64,000 bases of DNA. Source: Hydrogenobacter sp. T-2. Its GTDB lineage: Bacteria > Aquificota > Aquificia > Aquificales > Aquificaceae. The notes beneath the pieces are model-generated. The model was given only the letters and a program-made list of their open reading frames with translations, did no database searches and was not told the origin of the DNA. The position numbers and the translations under genes are program-made. Below are positions 26,964 through 33,573 of this stretch, piece by piece. The first letter of the stretch is position 1. Every line of letters begins with the position of its first letter. The DNA lies in NCBI RefSeq assembly GCF_033971325.1, contig NZ_CP117180.1:564041-628040 (forward strand). Direction: 5' to 3'.

Positions 26964-27226
26964 ACATAACAGAGGTGGTTACCATCATCTCAGCCATCAC
27001 TGTGGTGGTAGGTATAGCAGTTAGTTTGCTTAACAAACGGATTGATGATACCAACAAGCGTATTGATGAGCTAAAGCAGGATATGGACAAGAGGTTTGAC
27101 GAGCTTAGGCAGGAGCTAAAGGGGGAGGTGCGAGAAACAAGGCAGGAGCTAAAAGAGGAGATACGCGAAATAAGAACACTTCTCTACAAAGTTTTAGAAG
27201 TCCCTCATAAGGAGGACAAAGGATGA
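26960..27226 (+). CDS. small membrane-anchored coiled-coil protein, array copy 4
   Basis: An 88-residue protein identical in sequence to copy 2. At the base level it differs from copy 2 at only a few third positions near the start. Such identity, without obvious decay, means either very recent copying or gene conversion. Confidence 0.7.
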   Translation: MNITEVVTIISAITVVVGIAVSLLNKRIDDTNKRIDELKQDMDKRFDELRQELKGEVRETRQELKEEIREIRTLLYKVLEVPHKEDKG

Positions 27227-27456
27227 ACATAACAGAGGTGGTTACCATCATTTCAGCCATCACTGTGGTGGTAGGTATAGCAGTTAGTTTGCTTAACAAA
27301 CGGATTGATGATACCAACAATCGTATTGATGAGCTAAAGCAGGATATGGACAAGAGGTTTGACGAGCTTAGGCAGGAGCTAAAAGAGGAGATACGCGAAA
27401 TAAGAATACTTCTCTACAAAGTTTTAGAAGTCCCTCATAAGAAGGACAAAGGATGA
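27223..27456 (+). CDS. small membrane-anchored coiled-coil protein, array copy 5
   Basis: A 77-residue paralogue with two 7-residue units and one 11-residue unit (QDMDKRFDELR). Its tail has KKDKG in place of KEDKG, which weakens the ribosome site for copy 6 from AAGGAGG to AAGAAGG. Otherwise as the other copies. Confidence 0.7.
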   Translation: MNITEVVTIISAITVVVGIAVSLLNKRIDDTNNRIDELKQDMDKRFDELRQELKEEIREIRILLYKVLEVPHKKDKG

Positions 27457-27728
27457 ACATAACAAAGGTGGTTACCATCATCTCTGCCATTACTGTGGTG
27501 GTAGGCATAGCGGTTAGCCTGCTTAATAAACGCATAGAGGACACAAACAAACGCATTGACGATACCAACAAACGCATTGACGAACTAAGGCAGGATATGG
27601 ACAAGAAGTTTGATGAGCTAAGGCACGACACAGATAGGAGGTTTACAGAGCTAAAGGAGGAAATTCGTGAAATACGCCTACTCCTATACAAAGTCTTGGA
27701 AGTGCCTCAAAAAGAGGGCAAGACATAG
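27453..27728 (+). CDS. small membrane-anchored coiled-coil protein, array copy 6 with divergent tail
   Basis: The longest copy, 91 residues: three 7-residue units and two 11-residue-like units (QDMDKKFDELR, HDTDRRFTELK). The tail ends PQKEGKT, unlike the others, as expected if the tail codons are no longer held by the need to form a ribosome site for a next gene. Its codon choices also differ more than those among copies 1-5, suggesting it is an older unit. Confidence 0.7.
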   Translation: MNITKVVTIISAITVVVGIAVSLLNKRIEDTNKRIDDTNKRIDELRQDMDKKFDELRHDTDRRFTELKEEIREIRLLLYKVLEVPQKEGKT

Positions 27729-27737
27729 CTCATTCCT

Positions 27738-27757
27738 TTCGTGAAATTTTCGTGAAG
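27738..27757 (+). promoter_or_regulatory. direct repeats upstream of the pilA promoter
   Basis: TTTCGTGAA occurs at 27738-27746 and again at 27749-27757, an 11-bp spacing that puts both on the same face of the helix. The second copy ends 5 bp before the -35 box of pilA, a usual place for an activator site. No regulator gene is nearby. Confidence 0.4.
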
Positions 27758-27762
27758 TCTAT

Positions 27763-27790
27763 TGACATCTCCTACAAAAGAGATAAACTA
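27763..27790 (+). promoter_or_regulatory. pilA promoter
   Basis: A consensus -35 TTGACA (27763-27768) is followed after 16 bp by TAAACT (27785-27790) as the -10. The leader then runs about 50 nt to a strong SD (AAAAAGGAGGG) and the pilA ATG. This is a sigma-70-type promoter; no -24/-12 sigma-54 motif is seen. Confidence 0.55.
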
Positions 27791-27846
27791 ATATCATCCT
27801 CTCTAGCCCGGGCAAGGGAGGAAAAACTCAAAAAGGAGGGTTTACC

Positions 27847-28275
27847 ATGAGAGCACTCTACGAAGCAACCGCAAGGTCCATGAGGACCAACAAGGGTTTC
27901 ACCCTCATTGAGCTCCTTGTAGTGGTCGCCATCATAGCCATACTTGCAGCCATAGCCATACCCCAGTTCAACAAATACCGTGTAACCGCAGCAAAAAACG
28001 CTTGCCTCTCTGATGTAAGAAACGCAGTAACCGCATGTGCAGCACACCTTGCAGAAAACCCGAACGCAACCGACTGCCCAAGTTTTGCGGGTGCTAATGT
28101 TACCATTGATACCACCAGTGGGACTATCACCGCTACAAAGGCATGCACTGGAGCTGCAGCAGGCAACACCGCAAGCTGCACTTCAAGCAACGACAGCATA
28201 AATTGTTCAGTTACTGGTACTGGTGGCGGCACTGGTACTGGTGACGGCACTGATACTGGTGACGGCACTGAATGA
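27847..28275 (+). CDS. pilA: type IV major pilin (PilA-like) with a C-terminal hexapeptide repeat tail
   Basis: A 142-residue prepilin. The leader of about 17 residues ends in KG, followed by FTLIELLVVVAIIAILAAIA, with Glu5 of the mature protein present for assembly. The globular part has six cysteines, enough for three disulfides. The C-terminus is a Gly/Thr/Asp tail made of three 18-bp tandem units (28216-28269). It has its own promoter, a strong ribosome site and a classic terminator, as expected for a highly expressed structural subunit. Confidence 0.92.
   Translation: MRALYEATARSMRTNKGFTLIELLVVVAIIAILAAIAIPQFNKYRVTAAKNACLSDVRNAVTACAAHLAENPNATDCPSFAGANVTIDTTSGTITATKACTGAAAGNTASCTSSNDSINCSVTGTGGGTGTGDGTDTGDGTE
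28216..28269 (+). repeat. three 18-bp tandem units in the pilA 3' end
   Basis: Units at 28216, 28234 and 28252 encode GTGGGT, GTGDGT and DTGDGT. They differ by one or two bases each and form the end of the pilin. Copy number could change by slippage. Confidence 0.85.
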
Positions 28276-28300
28276 ATAATGTTTAAATAATAACACCCCC

Positions 28301-28328
28301 AAGCCCCCTTGTGGGGCTTTTTTTTATT
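28301..28328 (+). terminator. intrinsic terminator after pilA
   Basis: A 7-bp GC-rich stem (AAGCCCC / GGGGCTT, loop CTTGT) is followed by a run of eight further T residues. It lies about 25 bp after the pilA stop. The ribosome site of the next pilin begins only a few bases later, so that gene depends on readthrough or an unseen promoter. Confidence 0.9.
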
Positions 28329-28345
28329 TTGGAGGTTTTTATACC

Positions 28346-28654
28346 ATGAGGAGGGTATATGGGTTTTCTCTGATTGAGCTAATGGTTGTTGTTTCTGTAA
28401 TTGCAATTTTGACTCTTATAGCCCTACCATCTTACCAATCCTATGTAAAGAACGCCTATAAATCCAAGGCTTTGGCTAACGCAAGGGTGTGTCTTGGAGA
28501 GAAGGCACATTCTGGTGTTAATAATTCCTCTTACAATCCTCCAGAAGGTTGCACTGTTGCGGAGGATGGTTCTTCTTGCACTTGCACTGTTTCTGGGTTG
28601 GTTGGCTCTGTGACCTGTAGTCTTGGAGAGGGTGGCTCGGTGAGCTGTGAATAG
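28346..28654 (+). CDS. second type IV pilin-like protein
   Basis: A 102-residue prepilin with a very short leader (MRRVYG) and the mature start FSLIELMVVVSVIAILTLIA, including Glu5. Six cysteines occupy the C-terminal half. It is shorter than PilA and ends with a Ser/Gly/Cys-rich stretch. A minor pilin or alternative subunit is likely. It has a GGAGG site, but no promoter between the pilA terminator and the start. Confidence 0.85.
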   Translation: MRRVYGFSLIELMVVVSVIAILTLIALPSYQSYVKNAYKSKALANARVCLGEKAHSGVNNSSYNPPEGCTVAEDGSSCTCTVSGLVGSVTCSLGEGGSVSCE

Positions 28655-28681
28655 TGTGGCGTGCGTAAGTCTTGGCAACCA

Positions 28682-28893
28682 GTCTCTGAAAATATTGACA
28701 CCCAATAATGGTAATTTGTTGCTTGAATTGTTTCACACACAAACTCACAAGCAAAAGCTATAATATCCCTACGTATAGGGCTATTGAAGTCTCTTGCCCT
28801 ACCACAAAAAGAAAAAGCACCCTTATAGCTCATGTCCTAAAGCTATACAGAAAAACCGCTGAAATAATAGCAAAATTCCAGTGGTTTCTTTAG
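28682..28893 (+). pseudogene. decayed left-end fragment of a TnpB (IS605/IS1341-type) element
   Basis: From 28682 to about 28888 this is nearly identical to the left end and tnpB start of the intact element at 37941, with a few base changes and a short gap near 28700. The tnpB start codon is ACG here instead of ATG, and the frame runs out at 28893, just after similarity stops at CCAGTGG. The CCCTA/TAGGG inverted repeat around the start is kept. No right end is recognised. The remaining gap up to fabZ (28894-29008) has no gene, only the imperfect inverted repeat at 28935-28972. Confidence 0.85.
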
Positions 28894-28934
28894 CTCCTTA
28901 AGGAAAGAGGAAAAATAAAGCCAGAATAGGCGGC

Positions 28935-28972
28935 GAGCTTACTGTCCGCTCCCTTTTTCAAGTAAGAAGCTC
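28935..28972. repeat. imperfect inverted repeat between the IS remnant and fabZ
   Basis: GAGCTTACT (28935-28943) faces AGTAAGAAGCTC (28961-28972) across a 17-nt loop. A nested AGCTC/GAGCT pair lies beside it on the fabZ-sense strand. It may be a fabZ 3' hairpin or IS debris; no T-run makes it a clear terminator. Confidence 0.3.
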
Positions 28973-29008
28973 CCTAAGAGAGCTAACTCAGGTAGAGAAG
29001 CTACTATA

Positions 29009-29458
29009 TTAACGCTTTATATCTTCAAGCTCCCTCGCCGCTGCATAGAGCACTGCGGTAGCTACCACTTCGGAGTCTACCCTTGCTGTGCCTTTCATTT
29101 TAGACAGGCTTTTCTTTAGGGATATGACTTCAAGCTCTAAAAGGAGTTGGTCGCCGGGATAGACTGGTCTTTTGAACCTTGCATCATCTATGCCTGCAAA
29201 GACTATGGCGTATTTACCTATCTCAAGCCCAAGGGATTTTATCATAAGGATTCCACCCACTTGAGCCATGGCTTCAAGGATATATACGCCCGGCATTAGA
29301 GGAAAGTCTGGAAAGTGTCCCTGAAACACAGGCTCGTTTACAGACACATTCTTTATGCCTACTATCCTCTTGCCAAGCTCCATCTCCACAATTTTGTCTA
29401 CAAGAAGTATAGGATACCTGTGTGGTAGGATTTCCATTATCTCTTTTACGCCCAGCAT
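29009..29458 (-). CDS. fabZ: 3-hydroxyacyl-ACP dehydratase FabZ
   Basis: A 149-residue hot-dog-fold enzyme of the fatty-acid elongation cycle. The catalytic His is in [11 protein letters not shown], and the catalytic Glu in [11 protein letters not shown], after GHFPDFPLM. Length is typical. It is transcribed alone, away from the fabH-plsX cluster at 58-60 kb. Confidence 0.95.
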   Translation of the reverse strand: MLGVKEIMEILPHRYPILLVDKIVEMELGKRIVGIKNVSVNEPVFQGHFPDFPLMPGVYILEAMAQVGGILMIKSLGLEIGKYAIVFAGIDDARFKRPVYPGDQLLLELEVISLKKSLSKMKGTARVDSEVVATAVLYAAARELEDIKR

Positions 29459-29543
29459 GGCTATAGATTATAAGCCAAAATTTCATGAATTTTTAACCTT
29501 TGGTGATGTATACTCTTTAAATAGAACTATTGGAGGTTTTAGC

Positions 29544-30026
29544 ATGAAGAGGGTTGCCTACTTGACGTTGGCTTCTGGATTAATCTTTGCACTTTCTTGC
29601 CAACAAAAGCCTGCGGAACAGCCAGCACAACAAGCACAACCTCAAGAGCAAGCACAACAACCTGCAGAGCAACCTGCACAGCAAGAGGAGCAAAGACCGG
29701 CAGAACAGCCTAAGGCAGAAGAAAAACCCGCACAACAAGAAGCTAAGGCTCCAGCGGGACAGCAAGTAGCTCAAGCAAAGGATATGCAGGCTTTCGCCCA
29801 GCAGAAGGGCTGTTTTGCCTGCCATGGCATGGACGCCAAAAAGGTGGGACCCTCCTTCAAGGAGGTTGCAAAAAGGTTTGCAGGACAGCCTAATATAGAA
29901 GAAGAGCTTGCCAAAAGGATAAAGAACGGTGGTGTAGGAGTATGGGGGCAAGTGCCAATGCCTCCTCAAAACGTTACAGAGCAAGAGGCTAAAGACCTGG
30001 CTAAGTGGGTGCTCAGCTTAAAGTGA
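29544..30026 (+). CDS. lipoprotein-like c-type cytochrome with Gln/Ala/Glu-rich linker
   Basis: A 160-residue exported protein. The signal sequence LTLASGLIFALSC ends in a cysteine, suggesting a lipid anchor, though the lipobox is not ideal. A low-complexity linker of about 55 residues rich in Q, A, E and P follows. The last ~80 residues are a cytochrome c domain with CFACH and a Met ligand candidate in GQVPMPPQ, as in the cytochrome c-552 group. The linker would hold the haem domain off the membrane to shuttle electrons. The ATG at 29544 has a TGGAGG site; the longer frame has no support. Confidence 0.82.
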   Translation: MKRVAYLTLASGLIFALSCQQKPAEQPAQQAQPQEQAQQPAEQPAQQEEQRPAEQPKAEEKPAQQEAKAPAGQQVAQAKDMQAFAQQKGCFACHGMDAKKVGPSFKEVAKRFAGQPNIEEELAKRIKNGGVGVWGQVPMPPQNVTEQEAKDLAKWVLSLK

Positions 30027-30259
30027 AGGAAATTTTCAGAGGTTTTATAGAGCTTCACTTTAAAAAGCCTGTGGAGGTCTCTCAGTCTCATGTGAGGGAC
30101 CTCCTTTTGCTTTCTGTTTTCTTGGACTACTTTGGTCTTGATAATCCTCTTGGCGTGTATGTGCTTGACCTGTATCCTCTAATGCTTTATGAGTTTCATA
30201 TATGGCATAAGAGCTTAGGGCTTGAAAGGGGAGGTTTGGACTTCCTGCCGTGTTGTTAA
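30023..30259 (+). CDS. small protein ending in Cys-Cys, coupled to an ArsA-like ATPase
   Basis: A 78-residue protein with no recognised domain. The preferred start is the GTG at 30023, which overlaps the cytochrome stop as GTGA. It is hydrophobic in the middle (VRDLLLLSVFLDYFGL) and rich in Tyr/Leu. The last three residues are Pro-Cys-Cys directly before the stop, and its end overlaps the start of the ATPase gene. The terminal Cys pair could bind metal, carry a thiol or be recognised by the ATPase; this is inference. Confidence 0.6.
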   Translation: MKEIFRGFIELHFKKPVEVSQSHVRDLLLLSVFLDYFGLDNPLGVYVLDLYPLMLYEFHIWHKSLGLERGGLDFLPCC

Positions 30260-31059
30260 AGAGGCTTGTATTCTTTGGTGGTAAAGGAGGAGTGGGTAAA
30301 AGCACACTTTCTTGTGCGGTCGCCCTTGAGCTTTCAAAGAGGGAAAAGACCCTTTTGGTCTCCATAGACCCAGCCCATTCTCTTTCTGGCATTTTTCTGG
30401 TAGAAGTGGGAGACCAGATAAAAAGACTAAAAGACCAGCTATTTGCCATTGAAATGAAAGCGGAAGCCCTTGTTGAAGACTATGCGGAAAAGGTTTTGTC
30501 TACTCTTACTGAGCTTTTACCTACTGTAAGGTCTGGAATAAAAGAGTATGCCAAGTATATAAGACATTCTCCTACCGCTCAAGAGACCGCAATTCTTGAC
30601 AAGATATTGGATTACTGTGAGGAGTTTACCTATGTGGTGGTAGACTCCGCACCCACTGGTCAGATGCTAAGGCTTTTTGAGACTTTTCACATGGTAAGTG
30701 GCTGGTTTGACTTTTTAAGCCAAGTGGCAAAGGAAAGGCACAAAGTGGAAAGGTTTATGGGAAGAGAGGACAGATTACCAAAGCTCATAGAAGAGAGAAA
30801 GCAAAAACTTCAAAACTTGGCTAACATACTAAGAGAAAGGACCACAGTTTTTGCAGTTGCCAACGAAGAGCCTCTATCTTTGCAAGAAGCCCAGAATATA
30901 CGCAATAAGCTCAAGGATATAGAGGTTCAACTTGTAATTAACCGCTGGCACTATATGGAATGTGATTGTATAAAAATTCCTGGGATTGAAAAACCCTATG
31001 GCTTTGAAGCCCTTGAGAGACTCTCTATAAAGCCCATTCTGGACTACCTCCTAAGATAG
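30250..31059 (+). CDS. ArsA/GET3-family ATPase
   Basis: A 269-residue single-domain P-loop ATPase. It has the deviant Walker A GGKGGVGKST, the switch I-like SIDPAHSLSG, and VVVDSAPTGQMLRL as the Walker B/switch II region. A CDC motif occurs in YMECDCIKIP, near the C-terminus. Real ArsA has two such domains, so this is closer to the single-domain GET3/ArsA-like group, which handles membrane proteins or metal cofactors. The start is a GTG at 30250 (or TTG at 30253). It overlaps the Cys-Cys protein gene and is convergent with the P-type ATPase gene (16-bp overlap). Confidence 0.82.
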   Translation: MLLKRLVFFGGKGGVGKSTLSCAVALELSKREKTLLVSIDPAHSLSGIFLVEVGDQIKRLKDQLFAIEMKAEALVEDYAEKVLSTLTELLPTVRSGIKEYAKYIRHSPTAQETAILDKILDYCEEFTYVVVDSAPTGQMLRLFETFHMVSGWFDFLSQVAKERHKVERFMGREDRLPKLIEERKQKLQNLANILRERTTVFAVANEEPLSLQEAQNIRNKLKDIEVQLVINRWHYMECDCIKIPGIEKPYGFEALERLSIKPILDYLLR

Positions 31060-33542
31060 ACAAACCACTTCCTAAGCTCTATTCCAAAGAAGGTAAAGAC
31101 TGGAAGAAGGACCACATAGGGTATATGCTCAAGAGATAGGCTGACCGCATGGAAGTAATCCGCAAGAAAGGTTATGGCAGAAAGTTGAAGTAGAGTTCCT
31201 ATGAATATGCCAAGATAGACGTATGGGTTGAGCTTTATATGTTCCACTGGGTTTCTAAAGAAGGGTTTCTCGCTTACCTCTTGTACACCTACCGCCCACT
31301 GGCTTGCTACCGCAGAGGTAAAGCTAATGGTGAGTGCTATTTCATAGGGATAAGTTTTTAGAAGATAGACAAAAAGCATATAATGTGTAATCGCCATCAA
31401 AAGCCCGTTGTAAAGCAAGGTAATGAGCTGTTCCCTGCCCATAAAGACCTCTATAGGGTTCTTTGGCTTTTCCTTCATAGGGTCTCCTTCGTATTTGGTA
31501 AAAGGATAAGCCTTGTCTTGGACTCCGTCGGTTACCAAGTTTATCCAAAGTATTTGGGTAGGATATAAGGGTAAAGGTAGTCCTGTGATTATGGCGAAGG
31601 AGTTGTAGAAAATCTGAAAGGAGTTGGCAGAAAGGAGATACCTTATGACCTTTGAGATGTTTTTGGCTATGAGCCTGCCTCTTTTTATGGCGTTGACTAT
31701 TATGGCGAGGTTGTTGTCCACTATTACCATCTTGGCGGCGTCCTTTGCCGCTTGAGAGCCAGAACCCATGGCTATACCAAGGTCTGCCACCCTTAAAGCG
31801 GGTGCATCGTTTGCTCCATCTCCAGTTACCGCCACTATCTCACCCCTTGACTGTAAAACCCTTACTATTCTGTATTTGTCTTCTGGCGTAGCCCTTGCCA
31901 CTATGCTCACCCTTTTGAGTATGTTGTAGAGCTCCTCATCGCTATATCTTTGCATTTCCTTTCCCTCTATGGCTAAGTCCTTGTCTTGGTATATTCCCAC
32001 CATCCTCCCTATAGCCTTTGCGGTCAAAAGGTTGTCTCCTGTTATCATTATCACCCTTATGCCTGCCCTTTTTGCGGTCTCTACCGCCTCCTTTACTCCT
32101 TCCTTTGGAGGGTCCATAAAGCCCACAAGTCCCACTATTTTTATCTTTGCCTCGTCCACATGTTCTGGAATTCTCTCTAACTTTGCATATCCAAAGGCTA
32201 AGACTCTCAAACCCTCCTGAGCCATTTTGTCATGTATTTCCCAAACTTCCTCAGGGCATTCCTCCCTGCACATACCCACAAGACTTTCTAACGCACCCTT
32301 CACATAAAAGTCAAAACCACCAGACCCGTCGGAAACCACCACAGCCATAAGCCTCCTTTTTGTATCAAATGGGTGTTCCCACAATCTTTCGTAGGTCTTT
32401 CTAAGAGCTTCCCAGTTTACCCTTTCTTCCTCTAACCACTGCAAGAGGGCTATCTCAAGGGGGTCTCCTTTAACAGCGTCCGCATCGTTGCAAAGGGCAG
32501 AGCAAAGAAATAGTCTTTTTCTATCGTAGGCTTCATACTGGCTAACTTTTAGCCTGCCAAGTGTGATAGTTCCAGTTTTGTCGGAGCATATGTAAGTGGC
32601 ACTTCCCAAGGTTTCTACCGCAGGCAGGTATTTTACAAGCACCTTTTCCCTTGATAGCCTGACCGCACCTACCACGAGGGCTATGGTTACCACTATGGGA
32701 AGTCCTTCGGGGACTGCAGAAACGAGCTGTGCTATGGCAAAAAAGACTATTGTTTTTGAGTCTCTTCCTTGAAGGATTCCAATGACTACCAGCAGGGAAA
32801 GGAATACAAGCAAGAAAAGTATCCACCTTTTCCCAAAAGTGCCAAGAGCTCTCGTTAAGGGACTTTCTGGAGATTTCTCCTGCACCCTCTGGGCTATCTT
32901 GCCAAGCTCTGTGTTTCTACCTGTGGCAAAGACCACACCAAGAGCCTTTCCTCTTACCACAGTAGTGCCCTTGTATAGGCAATTACTACGAGCATGCAAA
33001 GGTGTATCCGCTTGCAATACAACACCTGCCTCTTTTTCCACCGGTAGGGATTCACCTGTGAGCATAGCCTCGTCCACCATAAGCCCAACACTTTCTATGA
33101 GTCTTATGTCCGCAGGAACAACATCTCCTTCACTAAGTAAAACGAGGTCTCCAGGCACAAGCTCCTTGCTGTCTATCTCCCTTTCCACACCATCTCTTAT
33201 GACCTTAACCTTTAGAGCTGTTAGAGACCTCAGGGCTTCTATGGAAGCCATAGCTTTTAGCTCTTGATAGAAACCCAGAATCCCGTTTGCCAACAAAATT
33301 CCATACACAACAAGAGCATCCTTGAGGTCTCCAAGGAAAAGTGCTATAAATCCTGCTGTCAAAAGTATAAGCACAAAGGGGCTTGTAAACTGCCTAATAA
33401 AGACTCTTAGCTTACTTTCCTTTTCTTCCTTGAGTAGGTTATAACCGTAGGAGGCAAGCCTGCTTTTTGCTTCCTCTTCGCTTAGACCCTCCAACCCAGT
33501 TTTTAGCTCTTTTAGAGTGGCTTCAGTACTTTTGTTATGCAT
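31044..33542 (-). CDS. P-type cation ATPase (P2, calcium-pump-like)
   Basis: An 832-residue membrane pump. It has the N-terminal cation ATPase domain, VPGDLVLLSEGDVVPADIR in the actuator with TGES following, VSAVPEGLP in M4, the phosphorylation site CSDKTGTITLG, MITGDN and TGDGANDAPAL, and WINLVTDGVQD in M6. M4 and M6 residues fit Ca2+ or a related cation. The phosphorylation signature has Ile and Gly where DKTGTLTxN is more common. The start at 33542 (MHNKSTEATL) is chosen because a minus-strand TAAAAT lies 7 nt upstream and the family N-terminus begins there. Confidence 0.88.
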   Translation of the reverse strand: MHNKSTEATLKELKTGLEGLSEEEAKSRLASYGYNLLKEEKESKLRVFIRQFTSPFVLILLTAGFIALFLGDLKDALVVYGILLANGILGFYQELKAMASIEALRSLTALKVKVIRDGVEREIDSKELVPGDLVLLSEGDVVPADIRLIESVGLMVDEAMLTGESLPVEKEAGVVLQADTPLHARSNCLYKGTTVVRGKALGVVFATGRNTELGKIAQRVQEKSPESPLTRALGTFGKRWILFLLVFLSLLVVIGILQGRDSKTIVFFAIAQLVSAVPEGLPIVVTIALVVGAVRLSREKVLVKYLPAVETLGSATYICSDKTGTITLGRLKVSQYEAYDRKRLFLCSALCNDADAVKGDPLEIALLQWLEEERVNWEALRKTYERLWEHPFDTKRRLMAVVVSDGSGGFDFYVKGALESLVGMCREECPEEVWEIHDKMAQEGLRVLAFGYAKLERIPEHVDEAKIKIVGLVGFMDPPKEGVKEAVETAKRAGIRVIMITGDNLLTAKAIGRMVGIYQDKDLAIEGKEMQRYSDEELYNILKRVSIVARATPEDKYRIVRVLQSRGEIVAVTGDGANDAPALRVADLGIAMGSGSQAAKDAAKMVIVDNNLAIIVNAIKRGRLIAKNISKVIRYLLSANSFQIFYNSFAIITGLPLPLYPTQILWINLVTDGVQDKAYPFTKYEGDPMKEKPKNPIEVFMGREQLITLLYNGLLMAITHYMLFVYLLKTYPYEIALTISFTSAVASQWAVGVQEVSEKPFFRNPVEHIKLNPYVYLGIFIGTLLQLSAITFLADYFHAVSLSLEHIPYVVLLPVFTFFGIELRKWFVYLRR

Positions 33543-33549
33543 GCATGAA

Positions 33550-33564
33550 ATTTTATGGTATAAT
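33550..33564. promoter_or_regulatory. back-to-back divergent promoters, P-type ATPase and atpB
   Basis: Only 31 bp separate the two start codons. TAAAAT on the minus strand (33550-33555) serves the P-type ATPase; TGgTATAAT, an extended -10 (box 33559-33564), serves atpB. The boxes are 3 bp apart, so each -35 region would fall on the other gene's start codon. Both transcripts would begin at or next to their start codons. Confidence 0.6.
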
Positions 33565-33573
33565 CTTATTATC

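Larger units (their letters stand above)
26282..27728 (+). repeat. array of six tandem membrane-anchored coiled-coil genes
   Basis: Six paralogues (66-91 aa) lie head to tail, each joined by a 4-bp ATGA overlap (26479, 26742, 26960, 27223, 27453). All share an N-terminal membrane segment and the ending LLYKVLEVPxK. Between these, the coil is built from different numbers of 7-residue (KRIDDTN) and 11-residue (QDMDKRFDELR) units. Copies 2 and 4 encode identical proteins, with only a few base changes. The codons of the shared C-terminus form the AAGGAGG ribosome site of the next copy. Confidence 0.92.

Noticed and set aside
26960-27226. Identity of coiled-coil copies 2 and 4 as a possible assembly error
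   Set aside because: The DNA of the two copies differs at several silent positions near the start and their neighbours differ, so they are real separate copies as given.
26282-27728. The regular repeats looked at first like a CRISPR or satellite array
   Set aside because: The repeats are coding, of unequal length, start with ATG and end with stops in one frame each; no spacer/repeat pattern exists. No CRISPR array was seen anywhere in the window.
29355-29543. N-terminal extension of the cytochrome lipoprotein
   Set aside because: It would run antisense to fabZ, and the signal peptide and TGGAGG site mark the ATG at 29544.
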